The notes: generated by a model from the sequence alone, not told the origin. A stretch of DNA of 9,021 nt from Firmicutes bacterium UBA6418 (GCA_002439735.1 DJPG01000035.1:1-9021), one strand, 5' to 3'; shown: positions 1 to 6,546, counted from the stretch's first letter. Numbers and translations are program-made.

Positions 1-6
1 CCATCG

Positions 7-468
7 TTATACCTCAATAATAAGTTGATTCTGCATCTTAATAAACGTCTTCCCGGCAGAAGCCGCGTTCATGGTATTGTGCTTATTTTTCATTTCCACA
101 TATACCGTATGAACCTTTCCCGCGTCGGGAATTTCCACTCCCTCAGGGTTTCTGTAAATTACATCCCAGCCGCCGCTTTCTCCGTTTGCGGGCACTTCGC
201 AATGGTCTATATACTGAAAGATCCTTTGATGAAAATATCCAATGTCATTGTTGTTGGCTTTGTCTCGTTGGCGGAAGATTTCGTTGCTTACGATTTCTTC
301 CCATGAAGAGCGATATACCGTTTTATCAAAAATCAGTTTAATCGGATCAATCAAATTTTTGTTAAAGCGTTTGAGGTCAAAAGACTCTAACTTCTCGCCA
401 TACTTCGCAATCGTCGCCCGAACATGCTTTTCAAAATCACTTTCGGAAATGAAGTTTAATCTCCACAT
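7..468 (-). CDS. Type II restriction endonuclease, Eco47II-like, apparently truncated
   Basis: Cuts DNA at the site protected by the neighbouring methyltransferase. The Eco47II/Sau96I family recognises GGNCC, so that specificity is a family-based guess. The N-terminal half matches what I remember of the family: a YGEKLESFDLKRFNKN block (about 23-38), VYRSSWEEI (51-59), then the likely nuclease core with GGWDVIY (99-105) and VEMKNKHNTMN (124-134), which has the acidic/E-x-K pattern of PD-(D/E)XK enzymes. The start is supported by a GGAGG about 8 bases upstream. The gene overlaps the 3' end of the methyltransferase gene by 13 bases, so translation is probably coupled. Only 153 residues are read before TAA at 7-9, whereas family members are, from memory, over 200. 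The family continues after MQNQL with a further C-terminal region. A shifted frame (LLRYND) stays open to the window edge, so a one-base indel near 10-25 is likely. Confidence 0.75.
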   Translation of the reverse strand: MWRLNFISESDFEKHVRATIAKYGEKLESFDLKRFNKNLIDPIKLIFDKTVYRSSWEEIVSNEIFRQRDKANNNDIGYFHQRIFQYIDHCEVPANGESGGWDVIYRNPEGVEIPDAGKVHTVYVEMKNKHNTMNAASAGKTFIKMQNQLIIEV

Positions 469-1510
469 TTTAAGGCCTCCAGTCCCTCTTTCATTTTCAA
501 TGCCACCTCATAGGCTAAATTTACCGGTACGGCATTGCCGACTTGTTTATATTGCTGTCCTGTGCTTCCGCAAAATTCCCATTCGTCAGGAAACGTCTGG
601 CATCTTGCGTTTTCTCTGACTGTAAACGGTCGCGCTTCTAGCGGGTGACAGCGGTCGGTTTGTTTTTGGCTTGGCGAAGTAAGGACAGTTAAGGATGGCT
701 CGTCCAGGCTCAGCCTTCGAAGGATTCCGGTTCTGCCGCCCTCCATGTTCCAGCAGCTTTTCATATATTCTTTCGCTTTATCTTCGGGAATGTCACGCCA
801 GTATCCGCCCGGGGGAACCATTTCGAATATCGCTTTTTTATACTCTGAATAATTTGTTCCTGCACTCTCGGGGCAGTCCAGCAGAATATCTCTTAGTACA
901 GGCCTATACGCATGTGGCTTTGGAAATTCAAAATCAATTTTTCCTGCCAGATCATTCCGGATTCCAATGGTTATGAGTCTTTCCCTCTTTTGCGGAACGC
1001 CGTAGTCCCATGCATTCAAGACACGAATTTGATTCTCGTTGATGGTATATCCCGCTTGCTTAAAAATGGATAATATCGTTTGATAGGTTCTCCCTTTGTC
1101 ATGACTTCTTAAACCCTTGACATTTTCAAAAAGAAACATCTTGGGCTGGAGCTTCTCTAAAAACTTTGCATAATGATAAAACAAAGTTCCTCTTGCGTCT
1201 TCAAGTCCGAGCCTGTTCCCTGCATAGGAAAACGATTGGCATGGTGCTCCTCCTGACAGTAGATCCAGCTCTCCTTTTTTGATGGAAAAAAATTCTTCCA
1301 AATCCAATTTTGAGATGTTGGCTATGTCATCATGAATGACGCGCCAATGCGGCCGGTTCTTCTGCAAGGTGTCCGCCGCATCCTTATCGAATTCGATCAG
1401 CCCCAGAGTTTCAAACCCTGCCTTCTCCACACCTAATGCCAAGCCCCGGCTCCGGCAAATAATTCTATTGTTGTTAATTTTTTCTTGCATTGCTGATGAG
1501 CGGTTGTCAT
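456..1510 (-). CDS. C5-cytosine DNA methyltransferase of the restriction-modification system, frameshifted
   Basis: Transfers a methyl group from SAM to cytosine C5 and so protects host DNA from the adjacent endonuclease. Family motifs are clear: SAM-binding FAGAGG (about 18-23, but in another frame, see below), catalytic PCQ with Cys91, ENV (129-131), QKRERL (174-179), a target-recognition stretch, then QVGNAVP (323-329). The start at 1508-1510 (MTTAHQQ) has GGAG five bases upstream and begins in the frame that encodes ELFAGAGG. The rest of the protein lies in a different frame. Adding one G to the GGGG run (plus-strand C's at 1444-1447) joins them into a 351-residue enzyme. The uninterrupted frame back to 1607 reads RIICRSRG in place of motif I and starts at a TTG lying within a -35 box, so it is not the true N-terminus. 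As written the enzyme would be dead. A sequencing error in the homopolymer is the main alternative. Confidence 0.85.
1444..1447 (-). other. Single-base frameshift site in the methyltransferase gene
   Basis: Four C's on the plus strand (GGGG in the gene). The reading ELFAGAGG enters this run and GLALGVEKAGF leaves it in another frame. A fifth G restores GCC GGG GGC TTG, giving the canonical motif I. It is either a true inactivating deletion, a phase-variable tract (short for one), or a homopolymer read error. Confidence 0.85.
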
Positions 1511-1542
1511 ATGATCTCCAAAAAGATTTTGTATGCAGCTTT

Positions 1543-1563
1543 CCCTGCGGCAGTGTCGCAGGG
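1543..1563 (-). promoter_or_regulatory. Perfect 7-bp hairpin in the methyltransferase leader
   Basis: On the minus strand the arms are CCCTGCG and CGCAGGG with a 7-base loop. It lies between the predicted transcription start and the GGAG of the methyltransferase. No U-tract follows, so it is not a standard terminator. It could be an operator for the methyltransferase itself or an mRNA stability or attenuation element. The function is inferred only from its position. Confidence 0.5.
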
Positions 1564-1578
1564 ACGATGGATGATACC

Positions 1579-1607
1579 ATTATAGCATGTAAAAAACATT
1601 TGTTCAA
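1579..1607 (-). promoter_or_regulatory. Sigma-70-type promoter of the restriction-modification operon
   Basis: Minus strand: -35 TTGAAC (1602-1607), 17-base spacer, -10 TATAAT (1579-1584). The -10 is a perfect consensus and the -35 has four of six bases. Transcription would begin near 1572, leaving a leader of about 60 bases before the ATG at 1510. The promoter starts only about 11 bases after the rlmH stop codon, giving the pair independent expression. Confidence 0.8.
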
Positions 1608-1617
1608 TTTTGTTTCG

Positions 1618-1635
1618 TTATTTATGGTAGGTTTC
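1618..1635 (-). other. rlmH 3' end resembling the SCC attachment site
   Basis: The last codons of rlmH read GAAACCTACCATAAATAA. The staphylococcal SCC attB at the same place in rlmH (orfX) is, from memory, close to GAAGCNTATCATAAATGA. Part of the likeness comes simply from the conserved C-terminal Tyr-His-Lys. It matters here because AT-rich restriction-modification genes begin directly after it. The other end of any element would lie to the left of the window. Confidence 0.35.
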
Positions 1636-2097
1636 GTGCCGGTTGATCTTAAACGCGCGGTAGATCTGTTCCAGCAGGATCACGCGCATCATCTGGTGCG
1701 GAAACGTCATCCTGGAAAAGGAGAGCTTGAAGTCCGCCCGTCCGGAAACCTCTTCGCTAAGGCCGAGGCTGCCGCCGATGACAAAGGCCAGATTGCTCTT
1801 GCCCTCCAGGGAAAGCTGCGCAATCTTATCCGCAAGCTGCGGCGAATCAAGCATTTTGCCGAGAATCTCCAAGGTGATCACATAGGTTCCCGGTTTGATC
1901 GCTTTGAGAATTTCTTTTCCCTCTTCCTGCTTAACGATGGCTTCCTCTGCCGCGGACGCCTTGTCCGGCAAGCGGGATTCCTTGAGTTCCGTGATCTGTA
2001 GCGTGCAGAAGCGCGATAAGCGCTTCGCATACTCGTTGATCGCCTCCGTCCAATATGTTTCTTTTAACTTACCGATGCAGATGATCTGTATGTTCAT
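1618..2097 (-). CDS. rlmH: 23S rRNA pseudouridine-1915 N3-methyltransferase RlmH
   Basis: SAM-dependent SPOUT-class enzyme that methylates pseudouridine 1915 in helix 69 of 23S rRNA on the assembled 70S ribosome. The length, 159 residues, is the usual one for the family. The N-terminal MNIQIICIGKLKE is typical. The knot region has FVIGGSLGLSEEV (105-117) and LSFSRMTFPHQMMRVILLEQ (125-144), and the protein ends in the family's conserved YHK. An AGGAGA lies a few bases ahead of the ATG. The stop of walJ is 12 bases upstream, so the two genes form an operon from the promoter at 3007-3035; walJ and rlmH are near neighbours in many Firmicutes. The 3' end borders the restriction-modification genes. 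Confidence 0.96.
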   Translation of the reverse strand: MNIQIICIGKLKETYWTEAINEYAKRLSRFCTLQITELKESRLPDKASAAEEAIVKQEEGKEILKAIKPGTYVITLEILGKMLDSPQLADKIAQLSLEGKSNLAFVIGGSLGLSEEVSGRADFKLSFSRMTFPHQMMRVILLEQIYRAFKINRHETYHK

Positions 2098-2109
2098 GTG
2101 CTCTCCTGT

Positions 2110-2922
2110 CTAAATCGTCAGCAGCCTGCCGATGCCCTCGCGCTGTGCCACTTCTACGGTCAGGTCTTTGCCGATATAATAGCCGTGTTCCTCCAGAATG
2201 TTTCGGATGGTCAGCATCGCCTGTGCGGGGCTGTTATTGTCCTTGGACAGATGCGCGAGCAGAACCTGCGGCCGCCTGTCGTCGTCAAAGTCAGCCAGAT
2301 ACCGGCTCAGCACCTCCCCGGTCGTTTCGTTGGACAGGTGTCCGCGGTCGCTGAGGATGCGATGCTTGACGCTGTACGGGTATTTGCCGTACAGCAGAAT
2401 GTTTTTTTCATGGTTGGCCTCGATGACCAGAATATCCGCGCCGCGGATCGCCGTGAAAATTTCCTCGGTCATGCAGCCGGTATCGGTCACGAGCGCGATC
2501 TTCCGTCCGCCTTTTTGAAAGGTATAGCCAACCGGCTCTGCCGCATCGTGCGAAATGGCAAACGCGCCGATTTGCAGGTCTCCGATCGTAAAAAGATCGC
2601 CGCCGCGAAGGAGTTCAAACGGCTTGCCCGCCGTCTGCGGATGCTTCTCTGCTACAAATTCATAAGTGCCGCGTGTCGTGAACACCGGCCTGTGATAGTT
2701 TTTTTTGGAAAGCAGGGTGCCGATACCCTTGATGTGGTCGACATGCTCATGCGTCAGCACGATGCCGTCCAGTTCCGCGCACGAAAGGCCGCAAGCCGCG
2801 AGGCTTTCCTCTGTTTTTTTCGCGCTGATGCCGATATCGGCAAGAATCCGTGTATTCCGGCTTTGTATCAAAAAACTGTTCCCTGCGCTGCTGCTGGCAA
2901 AAGAACAAATCGCTAGTTCCAT
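2110..2922 (-). CDS. walJ: Metallo-beta-lactamase-fold hydrolase, WalJ/YycJ family
   Basis: Predicted cytosolic metal-dependent nuclease/phosphodiesterase. YycJ/WalJ proteins accompany the WalRK cell-wall regulon in Firmicutes and have been linked to DNA repair; the exact substrate is not visible here. Metal ligands of the fold are present: THEHVDH (57-63, with H58, H60, D62, H63), SHD (H125), VTDTG (D147), EANH (168-171), GHLSN (H195) and LLAHLSKDNN (H224). The start MELAICSF at 2920-2922 (270 residues) is preferred because the conserved fold begins there and an AAAGGA lies 11 bases upstream, a rather long spacing. The frame continues to a TTG at 2991, but that extension is Arg-rich and unlike the family. 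First gene of the operon with rlmH. Confidence 0.92.
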   Translation of the reverse strand: MELAICSFASSSAGNSFLIQSRNTRILADIGISAKKTEESLAACGLSCAELDGIVLTHEHVDHIKGIGTLLSKKNYHRPVFTTRGTYEFVAEKHPQTAGKPFELLRGGDLFTIGDLQIGAFAISHDAAEPVGYTFQKGGRKIALVTDTGCMTEEIFTAIRGADILVIEANHEKNILLYGKYPYSVKHRILSDRGHLSNETTGEVLSRYLADFDDDRRPQVLLAHLSKDNNSPAQAMLTIRNILEEHGYYIGKDLTVEVAQREGIGRLLTI

Positions 2923-3006
2923 GCTGCTTGGTATCCTTTGCTGTGATGTGTAGTCTGTGCCGCGTTTCTGCCGTCGCGTCCTGCTCGGCAATCACTATGT
3001 AAGGGT

Positions 3007-3035
3007 ATTATACCATAAATTCTTTTGGTTGTAAA
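3007..3035 (-). promoter_or_regulatory. Promoter of the walJ-rlmH operon
   Basis: Minus strand: -35 TTTACA (3030-3035), 17-base spacer, -10 TATAAT (3007-3012). Start near 3000, giving a leader of about 78 bases to the walJ ATG. Confidence 0.78.
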
Positions 3036-3057
3036 ATCCGCGAAAATAGTCCATAAT
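3029..3057 (+). promoter_or_regulatory. Possible promoter of rnhA, back to back with the walJ promoter
   Basis: Plus strand: TTGTAA (3029-3034), 17-base spacer, CATAAT (3052-3057). Its -35 shares bases with the -35 of the opposite promoter, so the two polymerases could not bind at once. The match is moderate. The leader would be about 100 bases. Confidence 0.45.
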
Positions 3058-3162
3058 AAGGGTAATGCCGCGTAGAGCCATGTGGAGGCACATGCCAGGC
3101 GCGTGGGATTTTTTCCCCTCGCTGCTCTGCAACGCAATATCGACAAAAGGAGTTTTGATGAA

Positions 3163-3735
3163 ATGGCGATTTTAAGAATCTATACGGACGGTGCCTGCTC
3201 CGGCAACCAGTCCGATCAGAATATCGGCGGCTGGGGCGCGATTCTCGAGTACGGCGAGCACCAAAAAGAGCTGTTCGGCGGACAGGCCAACACGACCAAC
3301 AACCGCATGGAACTGACTGCGGTCATCGAAGCGTTTCAGGCGCTCAAGGCGCCGGGGCAGAAGATTGAAGTGTTCACGGACAGTTCCTATGTGGCAAACT
3401 GTTTCCGCGAGAAATGGTATGTCGCGTGGGAAAGAAATCGCTGGCGCAACGCTGCCAAAAAATCTGTGGAGAATCAGGAGCTCTGGAAGGAGCTGTTGGC
3501 GCTTGTCCGTCAGCACGAGGTACGTTTTTTTCGCGTCAAGGGTCATGTCAATCTTTCCAGCAAATCAACAAACTTTGCCGCGCTCTACGAAAAGTTCCTT
3601 GGCTGGAACGGTCCTGCTTTCAGCTTTGAGGAATTCCAATATGTCACCAGAATGAACAACCGCGCCGATGAACTGGCGAACATGGGGATCGATCAGGTGC
3701 GCAACGCAGAAGCTTCCAATCCGAGCCAACCATAA
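3163..3735 (+). CDS. rnhA: Ribonuclease HI with an enlarged C-terminal loop
   Basis: Cuts the RNA strand of RNA-DNA hybrids using two metal ions, removing R-loops and primers. The four catalytic acidic residues are in place: D9 in YTDGACSGN, E50 in NNRMEL, D73 in TDSSYV and D169 in NNRADELAN; the loop histidine is H128 in VKGH. In E. coli RNase HI about 10 residues separate that His from the last Asp; here there are 41, an insertion of about 31 residues rich in Phe and Tyr (about 130-164). The start is the ATG at 3163, with AAAAGGAG at 3145-3152 ten bases ahead; this begins directly with the first beta strand MAILRIYTDG. The frame is open further upstream to 3082 without a ribosome site. Length 190 residues. 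Divergent from walJ and convergent with traX. Confidence 0.93.
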   Translation: MAILRIYTDGACSGNQSDQNIGGWGAILEYGEHQKELFGGQANTTNNRMELTAVIEAFQALKAPGQKIEVFTDSSYVANCFREKWYVAWERNRWRNAAKKSVENQELWKELLALVRQHEVRFFRVKGHVNLSSKSTNFAALYEKFLGWNGPAFSFEEFQYVTRMNNRADELANMGIDQVRNAEASNPSQP

Positions 3736-3775
3736 AATCCGCGCAAAGACTTCGTGAATTCGGAGGGTGTGATTT

Positions 3776-4504
3776 TCAGACGTTCAGCCACAGCCGAAGC
3801 AGCCCGAGTATCAGCATGTGCGCAGGATAAAAGGCATAATTAAACCACTTGTTCTGCCGTCCCCGCTCCCCATTGTAGGTCAGCACCAATCCGAATCCAA
3901 GCAGCGCCCAAGGCTCTTTGTACATGGAAATCATACTGAGCGGAATGGCCACAGCTCTCCGCGCACGGAAGATATAAAAGAAATAGCCGGTGAGAATCGC
4001 ATGATGCTCGTAATCCACGCCGGTGAGCATAGCCACAAGGCACATGCCCGCTACGATCAGGAACGATAGTATATACCATGGTACCTTCGTTATTTTTTCT
4101 TTCAGTATGTCAATGCTCCAAAGGGTGCACAGAACCAGAGAAAAGGTAAACAGGATATTATTCCAGTTTGGTTCAAAGAACATCCGGCTGGAGAACAGGT
4201 CAAACGGCACCTCTGTCACGACAGCGAACCCAAGCATGGTGCCAAGGTACTTTGCTCTGCTGTGCGTCCAGAAAAAACCTTCCACCACAAAAAAGATAAA
4301 CAGTGGAAAGGCGATCCTGCCGAGAATGTCAAAGACGTTACTGACCGCCAAAAGTATCCCACCATCCAGATATGGGTAGATCAAAGCCTTGTTCACATGG
4401 TCGATCAGCATGGAGAGCATGGCGATATATTTTAGCTGCGCTCCATCAAAGATTTGTATCCTATGAAAAAGGTTGCTTCCGTTTTGTGTGATCGGTTTAT
4501 GCAT
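3776..4504 (-). CDS. TraX-family integral membrane protein
   Basis: A polytopic membrane protein of the TraX family. TraX of the F plasmid acetylates the N-terminus of pilin; chromosomal Firmicute members have no settled role and may be small-molecule acyltransferases. Family signatures are visible: FDGAQLKYIAMLSMLIDHVN near the N-terminus, LGRIAFPLFIFFVVEG, and a C-terminal LTYNGERGRQNKWFNYAFYP followed by AHMLIL. About eight hydrophobic segments are interrupted by short charged loops. The start is the ATG at 4502-4504 (MHKPITQN, 242 residues), with AAAGGAG five bases ahead; the frame opens seven codons earlier but without a better site. GC is lower than its neighbours (40% in one 60-base line counted by hand), which may reflect membrane-protein codons or separate origin. 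No conjugation genes are nearby, so a role in pilus maturation is unlikely. Convergent with rnhA across 40 bases that hold no obvious terminator. Confidence 0.85.
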   Translation of the reverse strand: MHKPITQNGSNLFHRIQIFDGAQLKYIAMLSMLIDHVNKALIYPYLDGGILLAVSNVFDILGRIAFPLFIFFVVEGFFWTHSRAKYLGTMLGFAVVTEVPFDLFSSRMFFEPNWNNILFTFSLVLCTLWSIDILKEKITKVPWYILSFLIVAGMCLVAMLTGVDYEHHAILTGYFFYIFRARRAVAIPLSMISMYKEPWALLGFGLVLTYNGERGRQNKWFNYAFYPAHMLILGLLRLWLNV

Positions 4505-4597
4505 ATCCGCTCCTTTTTGCAGCATTTGCTCGTTGCTTCCGTTCTGCGTCTACTTTCTTTTGCGAAATCAAGCTTTCGTAATTTTGAATTGAATATT

Positions 4598-4626
4598 ATG
4601 ATACCCGAAGTCGATACAAAATACAA
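4598..4626 (-). promoter_or_regulatory. Possible traX promoter
   Basis: Minus strand: TTGTAT (4621-4626), 17-base spacer ending in GGG, TATCAT (4598-4603). The -10 has one mismatch, the -35 is poor. It lies in the right place, with a leader of about 85 bases. Confidence 0.35.
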
Positions 4627-4709
4627 GATTTTTTTGCGCCTTAGCTACGGATCGATCCATATGCGATCGCAAGACCGGAAACCCCTCGGCACGGTTTTTA
4701 TGTATTGAC

Positions 4710-4752
4710 GGAAGCGCCGGGCGAACATCTTTTGTGCTCGCCCGGCGTTTCC
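4710..4752 (-). terminator. Strong hairpin after ortB
   Basis: Arms 4710-4724 and 4738-4752 pair over 15 positions with one G-U; the 10-bp core is CGCCGGGCGA / TCGCCCGGCG, loop 13 bases. It follows the ortB stop by about 55 bases and is the natural 3' end of the operon. On the transcribed (minus) side no U-tract follows the stem; the T-rich side is on the plus strand. It may therefore end transcription inefficiently or protect the mRNA 3' end. Confidence 0.6.
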
Positions 4753-4807
4753 TGTTTCGGTTTGGTTCTTTTGTTCTAATGCAATTTCATCGGCTCTGCC
4801 TTCTGTA

Positions 4808-6241
4808 TCAGGCTTCCGGGACTTCGTACGCGATGCCTAAATCATCCAGTACGGATGTAACGAACGCTTCATCAGCTCTCGCATCCTCGGCAAGGAACGC
4901 AACATCTTCCGCGGTCAGCGGGTTTCCCTTCGCCTTGGCTGCCGACCTCTTGATCAGGGATCTTCGCATGTGGTCAAGATCTAAGTCCTTCACACGGAAC
5001 AGACCCGGATCCATCGGCAGGATGACGTTCTTGCCCGGAATATCTTCATCCGGTGTGCCGAAGCGTACATCGATCCCGTTCTTTCTCGCAAAGTCAAGCT
5101 GCGGCTGGATGTGCTTGCCGGCACCGGTGTACTCGGTTTCCGTTACGACGATGATCGCGTCTTCCGGCAGCTGCTGTGCCAGCGCAAAGGCTGCCGCCAA
5201 CGCGGTATTTCCGGCAGGGCCGCGTTCCAGTCCTTCCAGGTTCGCCAGCATTTCGGTCATGAACATGACTTCACCCTGTGTCGTGCCTACATAACGATCC
5301 ATGTAGCGGAGCGGCCTTGCCGCGGATCTCGGCACGTCTCCGGTGTCCGGATTTGTCGCGTGCGGTACGCCAAAGCCCGTATGTCCGGTCGTGCAGCTTT
5401 TCTTATTGAAATCTTCATCTGACGCCATCGAAAGTCCCGTCAGGTCGATGGATGCCGCAACCACCTGCGTATCCGCAGCGCCTGCTTTGCGCAGGCCTCT
5501 GGCGGTTCCGGTCACCATGCCGCCGCCTGCCTGTGTGCAAACGACCATCTCCGGATCCTTACCGTATTTTTCTCTGCACTGGGTCGCAATTTCATAGCCC
5601 AGTGTTTCCACGCCGGCAATGCCAAATGGAGAATACAGAGAAGCGTTGAAATATCCGGTATCCTCCATGACCGAAAGGTGTTCATAGAACAGCTCCGGTC
5701 CAACGGTCAGCTGGATGACTTCTGCGCCGAGTGCTTCGCACTTTCTTGCTTTTTCCACGATCTCCGGTTGCCCGACACCGTGGGAGTCATAGCATTCCTG
5801 TACGATGATACATTTCATGCCCTGCATCGCTGCCTGGGAAGCAACGGCTGCGCCGTAGTTCCCGGAGGTTGCGGCAATGACACCTTTATAGCCCAGCTTC
5901 TTGGCGTGCGCAACCGCGCAGGCCGCGCGACGATCCTTAAAGGAGCCGGATGGGTTCGCCGCTTCGTCCTTCGCAAGGATGGATGCGCCATAACCCGGTT
6001 TTGCGTATTTTCTTGCCAGTGCGGTGATATTGCGAAGCTCCAGCAACGGCGTATTGCCGACGCCGGTTCTGGACTGAATCTCGCAAACCTGATCGATGGT
6101 GTAGCCGGTCGCTTTCATGAGACCTTCATAATCGAACGCGACAGAGCCGGATTCAAACTGTTCAAAGTCCAATCCTAAGGATTCCTTCATAATTTCCGCG
6201 GATCTTCCGAGTACGGAGCTGTAATCTTTCGCAAGTGCCAT
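4808..6241 (-). CDS. ortB: 2-amino-4-oxopentanoate thiolase, PLP subunit OrtB
   Basis: With OrtA, cleaves 2-amino-4-oxopentanoate (AKP) with CoA to acetyl-CoA and alanine, a cytosolic step known from clostridial ornithine fermentation. The protein has the fold-type II PLP pattern of threonine synthases: Schiff-base Lys102 in NPSGSFKDRR (97-105), substrate-binding ATSGNYG (124-130), and a glycine-rich phosphate loop TQAGGGMVTGT (236-246). The length of 477 fits OrtB. A threonine synthase label is the usual error for this family; what decides against it is the OrtA gene directly upstream and the N-terminal region reading RTGVGNTPLLEL. The start is ATG 6239-6241, which shares its A with the ortA stop (TAATG), with GGAGGTG seven bases ahead (6249-6255), so translation is coupled to OrtA. 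Here the AKP source is probably the glycyl radical enzyme upstream rather than ornithine. Confidence 0.9.
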   Translation of the reverse strand: MALAKDYSSVLGRSAEIMKESLGLDFEQFESGSVAFDYEGLMKATGYTIDQVCEIQSRTGVGNTPLLELRNITALARKYAKPGYGASILAKDEAANPSGSFKDRRAACAVAHAKKLGYKGVIAATSGNYGAAVASQAAMQGMKCIIVQECYDSHGVGQPEIVEKARKCEALGAEVIQLTVGPELFYEHLSVMEDTGYFNASLYSPFGIAGVETLGYEIATQCREKYGKDPEMVVCTQAGGGMVTGTARGLRKAGAADTQVVAASIDLTGLSMASDEDFNKKSCTTGHTGFGVPHATNPDTGDVPRSAARPLRYMDRYVGTTQGEVMFMTEMLANLEGLERGPAGNTALAAAFALAQQLPEDAIIVVTETEYTGAGKHIQPQLDFARKNGIDVRFGTPDEDIPGKNVILPMDPGLFRVKDLDLDHMRRSLIKRSAAKAKGNPLTAEDVAFLAEDARADEAFVTSVLDDLGIAYEVPEA

Positions 6242-6546
6242 TATGCTTCACCTCCGAATTTCATAATATTTCTGAGAATCTTATCAATCTCGATGATTTC
6301 CGGAACAAAGTCGCCGTAGCTGTGTGTATAGTGCGGGTTCTCTTCGATGAGCGTACCCTTTTCGATGCGGCCGACCGCGGTTTCCACGCTGACGATATCG
6401 CCGATTTTTGCTTCGTCTTCGACTAAAGATCCCTTCGTCCACATTTCAAGATCACAGTGCTTGGTGTCCTCCGGGAGCTTTGCAGTTCTTTCTTCGGCTT
6501 TGAGTACCACAGCGTGGATGCGTACCCAATCTCCTTTTTTTGCCAT
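6241..6546 (-). CDS. ortA: 2-amino-4-oxopentanoate thiolase, small subunit OrtA
   Basis: Small partner of the PLP subunit OrtB in AKP thiolase. The 101-residue protein begins MAKKGDWVRIHAVVL and carries features I associate with OrtA: a repeat-like beta-barrel composition with GDWV (5-8), KGSLVED (38-44), IGDIVSVETAVGR (48-60) and a C-terminal NPHYTHSYGDF (70-80). No catalytic motif can be pointed to. The start at 6544-6546 is firm: AAGGAGG (6554-6560) lies seven bases ahead. The frame is open upstream to 6687, but that stretch runs through the hairpin and the end of the preceding gene and is not coding. It overlaps ortB by one base (TAATG), as expected for subunits made in equal amounts. It follows the glycyl radical gene by 85 bases. 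Confidence 0.88.
   Translation of the reverse strand: MAKKGDWVRIHAVVLKAEERTAKLPEDTKHCDLEMWTKGSLVEDEAKIGDIVSVETAVGRIEKGTLIEENPHYTHSYGDFVPEIIEIDKILRNIMKFGGEA

Larger units (their letters stand above)
4505..4807. other. Intergenic region between traX and ortB
   Basis: No convincing gene in either direction. It holds the traX ribosome site (AAAGGAG, 4510-4516), a possible traX promoter (4598-4626) and the hairpin that follows ortB (4710-4752). A 12-base sequence GTTGCTTCCGTT occurs at 4532-4543 and again just inside traX at 4472-4483; with two mismatches the match extends to 18 bases. Confidence 0.6.

Noticed and set aside
1511..1607. N-terminal extension of the methyltransferase to a TTG at 1607
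   Set aside because: It contains the -35 and -10 boxes and the leader hairpin, has no ribosome site, and does not encode motif I; it is open only because of the frame error.
1336..2001. 221-codon plus-strand frame across the methyltransferase-rlmH junction
   Set aside because: It crosses two genes and a promoter on the other strand and shows no family resemblance.
2098..2916. 272-codon open frame on the plus strand opposite walJ
   Set aside because: It is a complement-strand shadow of a conserved gene; the composition is Arg/Ala-rich without any domain.
3011..3020. Inverted copy of TACCATAAAT, also found at the rlmH end (1620-1629)
   Set aside because: Ten bases only, in inverted rather than direct orientation, and explained by the walJ -10 region; not credible as a second attachment site.
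2992..3162. Small coding frames in the walJ-rnhA gap
   Set aside because: None has a ribosome site or resemblance to a known family; the region is accounted for by two promoters and leaders.
4808..6241. Threonine synthase
   Set aside because: The PLP fold matches, but the small OrtA-like gene overlapping by TAATG directly upstream and the 477-residue length identify OrtB.
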